The notes under the pieces were generated by a model. The model saw only the letters and a program-made list of their open reading frames with translations, made no database searches and was not told the origin of the DNA. Below are positions 38,355 to 50,200 of a stretch of DNA of 64,000 nt, in pieces. The translations under genes were made by a program, and so were the position numbers. Origin of the DNA: Pyrocephalus nanus (lineage: Eukaryota; Chordata; Aves; Passeriformes; Tyrannidae). Location of the stretch: the NCBI GenBank assembly GCA_038380795.1, contig CM076266.1:37647425-37711424 (forward strand), given 5' to 3'. The stretch's first letter is position 1, and each line of letters begins with the position of its first letter.

Positions 38355-39878
38355 TTCAATACTTCCCATGATAACTTCATGCAATATTGGCAAAAAGATC
38401 GTGTTTGTAAAAGGAGCTTATTTATGAAAGAAGATAATGTGCAGGAGTGTCTGTACTCAGGACCTGTTTAAATTTTAAGTTGTATTCCTAATTGATTGCA
38501 AAGAAATATTAATTTTGAAAAGCTGATTTAGCATGACTGTTCCATTCCTATCACCACCATATTAATCTGGCATGGTAAAGAGAGTAATACTCTATCCTGA
38601 AGGCAGACCTAATTTGTTAGCATTAGTAAGATACTGCACTTTTAATTTAACACAGCTCTTGTTTTTGATTCACACATGGACAGTTCATGGCACTTTCATT
38701 TAATTAAAGAAACTCATTTGTTAAAATATGCAACTTCGAAAAATGTTTCTGAAAGTCATTTACAAACCAGTATGTTAAGATCCAGCACTTCCATATTCAT
38801 CTATAGTTTCTTAAGGAATCATGAGAATGTAGCATTTATGAATATAGTATCTTTCCTTGGAAAAAAGCCGCTGCAAAGATGAGTAATTAATAGATGTATG
38901 TTGTATTCAAAAAGAAACTTCAAGAGACACTGAAATGCAGTAACTACCTATAGAGTAAGGTTTCCCAATAAGGCATCTCATACCTCGTTAGCAATACAAA
39001 GGAGTTTGACCAGCCCTGTTGAGATTGTATGTGGTATTCATTATATTGCTATCCTTTTCTTCTATAAGACCTTAATTTACCGTTTGTCTCTGTAAGAACT
39101 TTAAAGAAGTAGTTATTACTGAAATATCTACAACTGATTATTGTCAGCTCTGCTCAGCTGTAAAAAATGGGTTTTGAGACTAGCAGCCTTGCATTTTAGA
39201 GTCCTTTCTGATTTGCTTTGTGGCATTGACTATTTCAGGTAGAGCGGGTGATGTTTCCACTTTTCTGTTGGCAGCATTTGTGGTTAAGTCATTATTTTTG
39301 TTCTGGAAACAGAGCTTGTGGTACTTTTTTTATAGTGACAGGACTCTAGTACTCCTTTGCTTAAGGAAAGCACTAGTAATTGAAAGATTTGCTCAAATAA
39401 AATTGAGAGAATGAAGCGTGGATGAAAGATACTTTAAAAAGTAATACGTTATAAAATCTCAGGAATATATTCATTTCCAGAAAGTAAGTAGATAAATTTC
39501 AATAATTAAAGCTCTTCAGTAACCTTTGAGCATAGGTTGTATTCTAAATGGAAATGTGTGATTGTGTTTTTTCAAGAGATTCTCTCCTTTTGTGATAGGA
39601 GAGAGCAAGGGACATGTTATGTGAGAACACAGCTTTTGGATCAGGAATTGCAAAAATTTGTCGATATCAATAACTCTAAGGCAGAGTTAGAAAATGTTTC
39701 CCCTTGAAGTCATGAAAATTATTAATTTTGGTAGATGCATCAGTAATGAAGTATCTTGTTTGTGAAGAACTAAGCACTCGAGTCTCTCTTTTATCATGCA
39801 GGTCTCATGGCAGGCACTTGAAATCAAACTTTTAGGCCACTGACTCTTATGCTATACCTAATAAAAGCTTTAGTCTAT

Positions 39879-39906
39879 AATATTGAATATTTAATATTGA
39901 ATATTT
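39879..39906 (+). repeat. 14-bp tandem duplication
   Basis: Two exact head-to-tail copies of AATATTGAATATTT. The unit is itself near-palindromic (AATATT plus GAATATT), so replication slippage is the simplest origin. Confidence 0.85.
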
Positions 39907-41538
39907 TAAAATACTTGATTATAACGAATTAACAATTGAACCCTCTTGTGTTATTTGCATGACTGCCAGGAAGACATTACTATTGTTATTATCATCACCA
40001 TTAATTTTCCAGGTAATGAATTGTCCTGCTACTTCACTTGAGTAGCCTGGGGCATAAGTGTGTAACACTCAGCCTTTTGCTGGGGGGAACACACTGTGTA
40101 TGAGACTAATGTTCAGGCTCAGGATATTAAAGCTCAAATGGAGACCAACAGGGAGAGCAGAGCACTGTGATGACTGCAGCATGTAAACAGTTTGTTACTC
40201 TTGCCATCATGCAATGAGTGTTGAGGACCACTAGCATAAGATGCAGCTTTTGTGGACCCAGCAGTGTACCCTGACCAAGCCTGGGGTAGAGTTTTCCAAT
40301 TAACATAGTTAATGTATTTTTAATTTTGTGTTAATAACATAAATCCTGAGAAGGTGTGAGCTTAAATTCTGCACAGTTAAAGTGTTGTGTTTGCAGGCAG
40401 GTTGGGAATCGCATCTGCTCAGAGGGCATTATTGAGGAATTTGGTTTCAAATAGCTCCTTTCACAGTCTAACTACAAGGGACAGTGGCTGGAGTTGTGCC
40501 TGGAATAAAATAGGAAAAAGAAGGGAGGCCACTCCCTGGAAGCCAGGCAGCTCTGCACCCTGCAAAACCTCTGGGCTGCTATTTCCTTGGTGCAGATATG
40601 TCAGGTAGGGATACACGTGGGCAGGCAGAGAGAATTGCTGAGTGCCTGGGCAATGAAGAAAGCATGATAGATCAGATTTGCTTGATTCGAACTCCTGTCT
40701 CTTGGGCATCTTCTTAGGGATCTCTCTCTCCAACAGCTCCTAGAGCTGTTGCCTGTGACCAGTGGCCTGTAACTCCTGTGGCAGTGCATTAAGTGTGCCT
40801 TCCTCAGCAGTGAAGAAATGCCCTCAGTGAATTTGCTTTCTGCATACAGCCATCTTCTCTGCAAGAGCTGTTTCTGGCAACATGAGGTTCCATCGCTGAC
40901 TAGCTGAGTGAAATGCGCAACTTTGCCTGTACTCATATTGGCAGAAGATGCAGTATCAACCTCCCTTTTCACTGTGATTGCCTATTAATAGTACAGCTCT
41001 TGCATTAGCAGAACTCTCTAAAGATGGTTACATCATGTTCATGCATGTTTGTTGGAAAGGTTGGTAATGTTGTGTTAATTTACACAAGGAAAGAAAAAGG
41101 TCAGAGGAAGAGATAACATTTGTCTGTCTTCTGTAGTGGTCTCACTGCTTAATTGACAAAGTCTTAAACTTATATGGTACCATATGTTATGGCAAATTAA
41201 TTTCTTATAAAATAATAGGAGAATAAATAAAAAGCAACTTGAGAATGCTTCTTTTCCTCACTAGGAACAGACTTTAATCATATTACTGAACACTGTTCAG
41301 TTGTCCCACAGTATAGCGACTGATGTAAATGTGTAAGTCATAAAAGACCAAATGTGATGTGTCAGAAGAGTTACTTCCAGTGGAGATAGTGGGAGACCAG
41401 TGCTGTTGCAGTGAGCTTTGTGGCTTGTTTGGGATGGGGTGTAGGGCAGCAGGGGAATAGAGTCAAATATCAGAGAAGGTGAGATCTCCTTTAGAGGCTA
41501 ACTAAGGCTAGGAGAGAACAGATTAAATTTTATAAATG

Positions 41539-41581
41539 TTATATGAAGGTTATAACAGATTATATGAAATGTTATAACAGG
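41539..41581 (+). repeat. about 21-bp tandem duplication
   Basis: The pattern TTATATGAA, two to three bases, GTTATAACAG occurs twice in succession with one small length difference. GTTATAAC within each copy is a perfect palindrome. Confidence 0.7.
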
Positions 41582-42868
41582 CAGAGAAGGGAACTATCCA
41601 AAGTAAAGAATCACATAGCTAGCAGAACAAATGTTTATAAATTTTTTAAATTAATTTTTTCATTAATATTCTGAGGCTGGAAACTGGAATAAAGTTTTTC
41701 ACTTGAAGTTGTAGGGACCTTGATACTTCAGTTACTGTAGAAAATATAAATTTTGCACCCGGGGGCATTTGTGTACTCCAAAACTTTGCCATGGCAACTA
41801 GGCTAGATGATTTGTCACAAGAGTTTAAAATGCTTTAAAAATTCCCTTGCCCGCGATGTGTTTGAAATACAATATCACTTAATTTTAGAGTGGAAAAATG
41901 GGGACTATAAATGTATTTTACAGTTGAACCTTTGATTCATACAGCACTGTGAACTGCATGGAAATCCAAATGTGAATAAATAGGTATCAGGAACTGGTTA
42001 GCCAACACTCAAGGCATGAAAAAATAGCATACTACAATTTTATAATGCATGTTACAGCTGTATAAATACGAATATGGGATCTGTAACACCTCTGTGACTT
42101 TTTGCACTGCCCTAGATGGGCCTTAGGTGGTGCTGTTGCATTTTTTGCATTCAGCTGTGGCTGTTATTAGCGCTTCAATCATTTTTATTCTGCTTTTCTT
42201 TCTAGATCATAGTAGGAAACTAAAAATAGTTGGCTACACCAATATTTTTAAAATTTACCAGGGTGGAACACTAAAACATAACCACTTGTAGGGTGCACTT
42301 CATTTCCTAATTTGAAACACTTTAGCACCTTTATATAAGAACTAAATAATACCGAACTATGCTCGTACCATAAGGCATATCTTGCTCTATGTGCGTTATT
42401 TTGTCTAACAGTGTATAAATGTGAGTATAAAAATAAATTAAAGACACAAGATCGAGTAAAACCTCTCAGAAATTAAGCTCAACATGTGGGATTGATGCTG
42501 TAAGTTCACAAGTCTTTCAACTTTCCATATGGCTAATTAAAAAAAAAAAGTGGCTGAATTTTAGAAAAGAAATGTGTATGTCACATTGGCAACTTGCAGA
42601 GTGCCTCCTCTGTTAAAGGACCTATGCACTAGTTTTACATCCAATTTCCTGCCCTTATCTTCCTTATGCCAGCTCACAGTGTGGTTCATTGGGAAACAGT
42701 TTACTTTTTTTTTTACTTTTTTTTTTTTTCACAACATTAAAAAAAATTCCCATGAAGGTTTTTTCCACTACAACTGCCTACCCTTTATGTTCTGCAGCCT
42801 GCCAAGCTTGCCAAAACTCAGCAGGTAGCCCACATGGTATGCATGTCTGTGTGAGAACACTCCCCTGA

Positions 42869-42915
42869 TGTGGACAAGATGTTGGTTGTAAATTGAAGCC
42901 AACATCTTGTCCACA
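42869..42915. repeat. perfect 17-bp inverted repeat (hairpin), 13-nt loop
   Basis: TGTGGACAAGATGTTGG (42869-42885) and CCAACATCTTGTCCACA (42899-42915) are exact reverse complements separated by 13 nt. A further 5 bp (ACACT at 42857-42861 with AGTGT at 42916-42920) can pair past a 7-nt bulge. The arms are of mixed composition, not simple sequence, so a strong stem-loop would form in either strand's RNA. It does not match a microRNA I can name. Confidence 0.92.
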
Positions 42916-42920
42916 AGTGT

Positions 42921-45400
42921 GCAAAAAAATATCCTCGATCTGGACAGACATGTTTTTGTAGGCTGAATGCATTGGCTGTACTAATTCAAAGTCCAAACCT
43001 TTTAAAACCAGGGAAAAATAATTACATAGTTACAGTACCAATAATGCTATCAGTAGTAGTAAATCTACAGACGTATTTGTTGAACTGAGACTGTTTGGTT
43101 AGACTTTTACTGCCCCTGTATTTAGAGTAATTCTTTTGGCATCCATAACTTCAGGGGGCTTATCGCTCCTATTTTAGGCTCTAAAACCTGGGCAACTAAT
43201 GTAACCCCAAGATTGTGGGCTAGCAAAGCACAATACAGGAGTTAAGAGGAGAGATGCTGGGGGTTCAGTCTGCAGTTAGCCCAGAACTTGCTTTGGGGTA
43301 GATATTTTTGCTTTGTACCTGTGCTCTGTGGGTTGCATATGAGGAATGAGGGTAAGAGTAATGCATAGACAGGGCAGGACAGCAGTGACAGATACACACT
43401 CCCTTACTCCAAACTCGGACATAAATGCCTGAGACAAAGTTGGTCACATAACAAAAACAAAAGCAAAAATAGCTCTGTACAGTTATTCCCTGGAACTGTG
43501 TATGCTTCATATTTTCCAAACTAAAATTGTCCAAATGTTCTGATTAGTTCAAAACTTGGAAGTATTAAAGTTAGGTTTTCTTATGGGATCAAACAGAAAA
43601 ATTGGCAGAAAATTTAAGCTAAACTTTGGTGTTTTCACTTCAGGCTAAAGTATGAAAAAGACAAAATTTTGTTTAGTTTTCGCTTTGATCTTCTCAGTTT
43701 AGGTTTTTGGTTTAAGCTTTTTTAAGCTGTCACAATTTGAGTACTTGTATAAGTTGAAGGTGTTCTGAATTGCCTAGGTCTGCCTAAAACTGTAGGTTTT
43801 CTCCAATCCACATTAAGGATTTTTTTTCCTCATGAATTTAATACACCACACTATTATGTTACACCTAAGGGTGCATGCAGTGACTGAGTACATCTGTACT
43901 TCAGCTCATGAGCAAAACTCCTGCTGATCCTCACAGCTCATGTGCTGTGCTCATTGGGATGGAAAACCAGGATTCACTCTTTGCTTCAAAGGATGCCTTT
44001 ACCTATGACCTGGTACTATATGCTTAGCTTAGTTGCTTCTGTTTCTCTCATCTGCCCTTGCAGTGAGTGTTTTGGAGCTTGGGACACCCAGACTCTGGAA
44101 CATTTCCCTCACTAGGGGGGGTGCTCCACAGAGGAACCTCAGAGCTGCAGTTGCTTCCTGTAGATTCTCACTTGAAGTTAGTGGAATATGGAGATACTTA
44201 ATGGAATATGGAGATACTTTGCATACCTGGACATTCCCAGTAATACAGATTCATGGCACTTACTTCAGGCACTTCAGGCATTTCATTTGGGTTTTTGTTT
44301 TGATTCCTTTTTTTTTTTTTAATAAAAGTTCTTTGTTTATTACCTGCCAAAGTACATATTGTACATTCTCCATTTACTTTCATTATTGAGTAAAACCCCT
44401 TGAAGGTTTAGGATTTCTAAATGGATTTCCCTAGCATGTGCACACTTCTTTTTTTGTAGGCGTAATGGTCAACAGCTTTAAAAGAACGCTTGGCTTTTTC
44501 AGTTTTGCAAATTAATACCTAGTAAATGTTTGGGCATGTTCTTCCACACAATGCTTTTTGTGTCTAGATCATCGAGGTACATGGTTGGTGAGTGTCTGGT
44601 TTAAGTAGCTTCTGGTTTTGTCTTGATTCATTCTGATTTGAAATTTCATATTGTACAAGTTTGGGGGTTTGGGGTTTTTTTTTAGAAAAAAAAGGAAACC
44701 TTTTTTATGTATGGAGATTTTCTTATGAATAGTTCATGTTGTGTTTCAGGAAGGTAATTTTTTTTTCATTCCTTTGGGAGATCTTTCTTGAGGCAATAAT
44801 ATGCATCACTGTCTTGAAAAATGACTTCATACTAGTGTTCAGTAGGCAAAAAAAGTTACGGTGTCTGTAAAACTCCTCCTTGATCATGCATGACATTGCC
44901 CAGTTTATGAGATCTTGCAACTAAAGAGTAATCTATTTTTAAGCATGTAATTTTTTTTGGCAGGCAGATATTTCAATATACATAACTTTAACTTTCTTCT
45001 GTTCCGAGTCTACTGCAGACTGTGTGCTATGCCCATTCTCATGGTGGAAAGGACTTTTTCATTTTTCTTCATAAATGTCAATTTTGAAGTTTCATTTCAG
45101 TCTATTACAGGTGAACATGGCCCATAATTTATGTGTTACACTGACAGACTACAAATAATAATGTCTCTTGGAAGAGCAAGTCAGAAAATCACCCAGCATA
45201 TTAATTACAATTGTCAAGCAATGACTGGTCATAAATTTAACATCAAAGACCCAGACTTCCTAAGAAAGCATCTTAAATGCTCCATTAGAAAATTTGCCCT
45301 TGAAATTGCATGTTAGATAGTAAGTATTAAAATGTAACAGTAATGTAATTTTTTTTTACCCTGGAAACATCTTTTAAAATAATAAGTTAGTAGAGAAGTC
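42921..45400. other. unique intronic sequence, no gene seen
   Basis: It contains a 20-bp tandem duplication at 44182-44219 and short T runs. Reading frames are short and unrecognised. Confidence 0.55.
44182..44219 (+). repeat. 20-bp-period tandem duplication
   Basis: TGGAATATGGAGATACTT occurs twice with a 20-base period and no mismatch. A related short duplication of ACTTCAGGC follows at about 44260. Being exact, the duplication is probably recent. Confidence 0.88.
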
Positions 45401-45401
45401 C

Positions 45402-45427
45402 GGGGGGGGGGGGGGGGGGGGGGGGGG
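45402..45427 (+). repeat. poly-G tract (G26)
   Basis: Twenty-six uninterrupted G on the + strand, preceded by TCC and followed by AAGGGG. Long G homopolymers are rare in vertebrate DNA and can form quadruplex structures. Its exact length may also be affected by assembly of homopolymers. Confidence 0.95.
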
Positions 45428-47224
45428 AAGGGGTAATTACTTTGTTATTTAAGACTGTAAAAATTCTATACCTACATGTGAATAAGAACACATCATTAAA
45501 GTTAGTTACTGGGTTTGGTTATTTAATATCACTTCAGAAGCACCTGAAAGGCATAACAAGGCAGAGGAAAGGACAGCGTCCTCCATTGATGATGTGTAGA
45601 TGTGGTGTGAGGTGTGGTGTGGCTGAGCCAGAGTCTTCTCTATGGCCCCTGGTGCCTCCAAATTCTCACCTTGCAAACTGCACATTTTTGAGGAGCGACA
45701 CATGTGCCCTGCTGGAGGGACAGTGGGTGCTCGGTCATCCTATATGTCTGCTTGGCCTCAAGACCATGCAAGGTCAGCTTCTTCAAAGAGAGATTCCATT
45801 TGGACTTTTCTGTCCTGCATAGACCATTTGATTTTCTCCATCTCAGAGGGCAGTACATGGTGGAGGATTCAAGCATGGTATGCCTTGATCACCTCGCCCA
45901 TGCCTTATGGGTGGGTCACACTCCAGTTCTATATCTGAAAGTTGCACAGGTTTAAACTTTTCCCTGCCTGCTTTGGGTTGCAAGTTGCCTACTGCTGTAC
46001 ATGTGCCATTTGCAACATGCAGCCAGGATGAGAGCCAAGGTCTCTCTTGAGTGCAAGCCCCAGCCTATCCTCGAAAAGGTTTCCCAGGGCTACTGGCTGA
46101 GGTGGGTGGGAGTTTGGGGTTCAATAGCAAGAGTTAGGAGTTTACACAGGATTTCTGTGACTACCAATTTGAAGGACCCAATTGTATATGCCTTTGCATG
46201 GGCCTCATTTTCAGAGAACATTGTAGCTATTGAAAATCCATGGATTACAGTGAATATTTAGACCTTTGTCTGAGGTTACAGCTGTGGCTGAAACAACCGT
46301 AAACACTGAAAGAGGACCTGGGCCCAAATGTCAAGGGAAGTGGGTCACAGAGGACAATGAAGATGAGAGGAGGGAATTGCAGAAGACACAGAAGAAGCTG
46401 GTGTTTATTGCAGCAGGGAGTTGAAGAAAATGGTTTGCATGTCCTTGGGAAATTCAGCTTCATTATTTCTGTTCTTTACAGAACTTTTTAATTTAGTCTG
46501 GATTGGTAGTGGACTCACAATTGGGAAATGGCATGGTGACAAATAGCTTTTAGGTTTTTGCACAGTTGAAGTCCTTTTCTTTTCTCAACTGTATCTCAGA
46601 AATTGCTCCCATGGTGTACATCCAGCCCAATGTCTGGATCAGTATATGGGAACAGGCAATGGAAAGATTTGTCATGCAAAAAAATTTATTTGAGGAATAT
46701 GTGGAAAGTGCCTGTGATGAGGCAAGTCAGTCTAAAGTTGTCATCACTTTCGTTTGGCATAGGTCAGTGCTGCTGGAGAAAGGGATGATTGCCTCTCCCT
46801 GTTCAGGCTTCCTATTCCCTTTGTGTGCTGTCTTTGTGGATCTGACGTGATTTTGGTTGGGTTAGCTTTCACTTGGACCATGTCCATGTTCCAGCTTGCC
46901 CACAAGTGCACAAACACTTCTGCTGGGAAGAGTGTGGTGAGAACAAGCAGGTTGGTGTGGAAAGAAAGGTGGAAACATCTGCCTTGCCTGACAGCAGCAA
47001 CGAGTTATGCCAGGCAGGGGGATTGCAAAACCATCACCTCCATAGGGACAGCAGCAGAGTCAGAAGCTGGGTCCAGGGAGCTCTGGTAAAGAAGGATAAT
47101 CAGCAATAACTGAACCATTAAAAGAACATGTTGTGTCACTGAAATTATTTATTTTTCAATAATTATTCAGTAATTGTAGTGTCACTGACTTCTGACACTT
47201 AATATTGATAACATAATGCTGGGT

Positions 47225-47266
47225 CTTTCCCCCCCTCCCTTCCCCTTCCCTTCCTTTTTTCTTTTA
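47225..47266 (+). repeat. polypyrimidine tract
   Basis: About 42 consecutive C/T bases (CTTTCCCCCCCTCCC then TTCCCCTTCCC and a T-rich end). On the + strand this resembles an extended splice-acceptor tract, but no AG-flanked exon follows, so I treat it as simple sequence. Confidence 0.8.
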
Positions 47267-50200
47267 ATGGATTCCTTTAGTGCACTCCTTTAAGATTTGC
47301 ACTTGGGAGTACAAGCCTATATTAAAAGACATTCCTGCCCAGGAAGCTGAGTGCCTTGTGTAAACCACAGTGCCAAGGGGCATGTGGGAGCTGGATAAGA
47401 GACAGTTGGAACATCCATATAGGCTTACCAGGAGGTGTTGAACACAGGCTTCTATTACTTTTTACTGAGATGGAACTAGTTTGAAATAGGTAATGTCCAG
47501 GAAAAGTAAATAATATCTGCAGGTGCTATCTCTTAACCTGGATCCAGGGAATACTTGACAATGAGCCTGACTTTTTGCAAACAATAAACATATTGAATTC
47601 AGCATTAGTTTTGAAATGTAGGCAAGCAGACTTAGCTTCATCATATTTAGAATCCCAAACACATAATGGAAAAAAGCTCTGTGGTTTTCAGTGTCACTAA
47701 CCTAAATATACCAGCTGAATTTTGTTAAAACTATACAAGCAGATACACATTATGTGGTTACTGTTACTCATTTTGTATTTCCACACCCATACGAGACATC
47801 CGTCTTCCACTCCTGATAACACAAAATTTACTGGTAGGACAACCACTAGATACTGGATGCTATCCTCACCTGAGGGGGATTTCTTGTAGCCTTTTGCTTT
47901 CCAGGAGAACAGCCCCAAGTTACAGTAGCACTTCATCTGCAGGGACTGAGTTTGCGATCCGACATTGAAAATGTCATTTATTTTGGCCGCTTCGTTATGA
48001 AAAAATAGCAGGTCTGTCAAATGCGAGGCATTAGTAAAATCTTAAATTTCCACAGTTTAACCCTATGGAAAGATAGAGTTACAGTGCAAGAATAGCTTAC
48101 AGAGGCATGTAGTTTTGCAATATTCTTTTGGAAAGGCAAAGTGAAAAAATGTAAGAATGGATGCAGAATCCTATGCCCCATTTCCAGCTCTTCCTTAGTG
48201 ACTTTTTGCAAGCATTCACCGTGTCGCGTTTGCAAAGCAGTATCCCAGTTGTCACAAGGTCTTGGATGATAACAAAGATGGTAAAGAACAAAAAAACATG
48301 AAAACTATTATGGTGTATAAGTAGCTTGATTTGATATACGTTTGGGTTTTTTGGATTCACCCTTGAAATTGCACAGAAGCTGTTTAGAATTACCTGAGAG
48401 CTGAGGGGCTGTTATGTGGTTATAGGATGCTCTTGAAAGATGAAAAAGGGGAGAACAGAGACAATCTGACACTGTGATCTTACCTTTCCTATGTGCTTTC
48501 TTATGAGCACTAAGTGAGAGATTTTACAAGACAAGTTACATATTTCTTATGGAAAGCTGTTTCTTCTTATTTTCCTTAGAAGTAGTCTGAAAATCTTTAA
48601 TGAGAAATGGTTTAGGTTTTTTTTTAAATCAGTTTTGGTTTAGAGAACTGATTACCTAGGCCTGAGGCCCTGCCACGCTTTTGGTAAGTGGAGGACCATG
48701 TGAACAAGTGGAGAAGGAACTTGGGATCTGAAAATGGATATGCTGTTGCCTAGCTCCAGATGCAATCTGTAACATATGAGAATAATCAAGTCCTGAAAGT
48801 GTAAAAGTAGAACAAGAGGTCTAGATGGAAAGCTTAATACTTAAGAGCCAAATAAAATCTGTTGTAGTGGATTATGCTAAAATGTACTAAGAGCAGCCTC
48901 TGTTAGAATTATGTTTTATTTTTCATTAGTGTGTAAATTGCAAAGGATTGTCAGCAATAAATTTGGACTTACTTTGATAAAAGACATCTTCTGTAACTTG
49001 TGAAATCTAATAAAATTAATTAATATGCCATGATTCAAGATTTCTGTAAAGGTTAAGAAAAATATGACTAAACCTAAATAAAATATTATTAATCATGCGT
49101 TTATTCTAGACTTTAGACACGTTAGCAATTATATTTTCACATCATTGTACGGCAGTTGCAAAAGTACCAAAAAAATATTGGCAGAAGACTGTTCCTTAAG
49201 TGAAAACAGAGAGCCTTAAACTTCAGAAAGACCTGAAGGAAAGCTATTTAACTGTTAAACATATAAATAATCCCATTAGCATTGGAAAGAGAAATCAAGT
49301 TATTCTTTTCAGATTCTGTTATGACCTTGCAATAAAATGCATGATTTTAAGCACTGCAGAATCTTTTTCTGCGGTGCAAGTCATAACATTAAGGCCAGGG
49401 AATTTCCCACAAGAGCTTGTTATTTGGGCAGTAAGTTTGTTGCCACTGAAGTTAGTGAGTTGTTTTATGTAGACTTTGTCTCCTTGTCTTTTAGAAGTGA
49501 ATAGCAGTGGGTTTCTGGGTAAGAAGTGCTCTACTGAGGAGGCAGAGGAAACCTAGAACTGTATAAACAAATGAGGAAAACGCATCAGATGTTATGAAGG
49601 CAATACGAAAGGACACAGACGTGTATGTCGGACTACAGCTACACCCAAAAACTCAGATGAGTGGGTTATTACTGAAAAAAAATTTAACAAAACAGTGGGC
49701 ATGTCATCTCAGAGGTTGGTTCTGTTGCTTATTTTAATGTGTTGTTGCTTTCCTGTGCTGTGTTTGTACAGCACAGTTGGAGAGCATTCCCTACTTGAGT
49801 TCAATGAGTAAGGAAGAGAGATTTAGATGCATTCTTGTATTGCAGTGTCACCTATAAGTAAATAAAATAGAAACTAGTTTTGTTTGAAATATCAACAGAG
49901 GTTTCCTCCAGCGAACATGAGATTAGTTGCTTGTTTCTCTGCACTGACATCTCTCACACTGTAAGAGGTGTGCCCCTGTTTCACTGATGTATGTGAGAAG
50001 AAACTCAGAATTTCCCAGATTCAGCTTAACCTTTATACCAAATTTCAATTTAGTCCTCCCCCACACCCCTTCTCTCATCAGAGTCCTGCGTGTCCTGGTT
50101 TTAATTATTTAATGTATTTTTTTATTATTATTTTTAATAGAAGACAGTGAGATAGTATCTCATGGACCCAGAAGTGATGATTATCCCAGCAGAGAAACCA

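Larger units (their letters stand above)
38355..42855. other. unique intronic sequence, no gene seen
   Basis: It contains a 14-bp tandem duplication (39879-39906), a 21-bp-period duplication (about 41539-41581), and paired T runs at 42705-42714 and 42717-42729. Frames at 40387-40972 on both strands are short and unrecognised. Confidence 0.55.

Noticed and set aside
40680..40705. tRNA-like word GATTCGAACTCC on the + strand (possible reversed B-box)
   Set aside because: No cloverleaf arms, anticodon stem or A-box at proper spacing could be found on either strand, so it is not called a tRNA or SINE.
47225..47275. Polypyrimidine tract as a splice acceptor
   Set aside because: No AG followed by a plausible coding exon and donor lies within range, so it is simple sequence.
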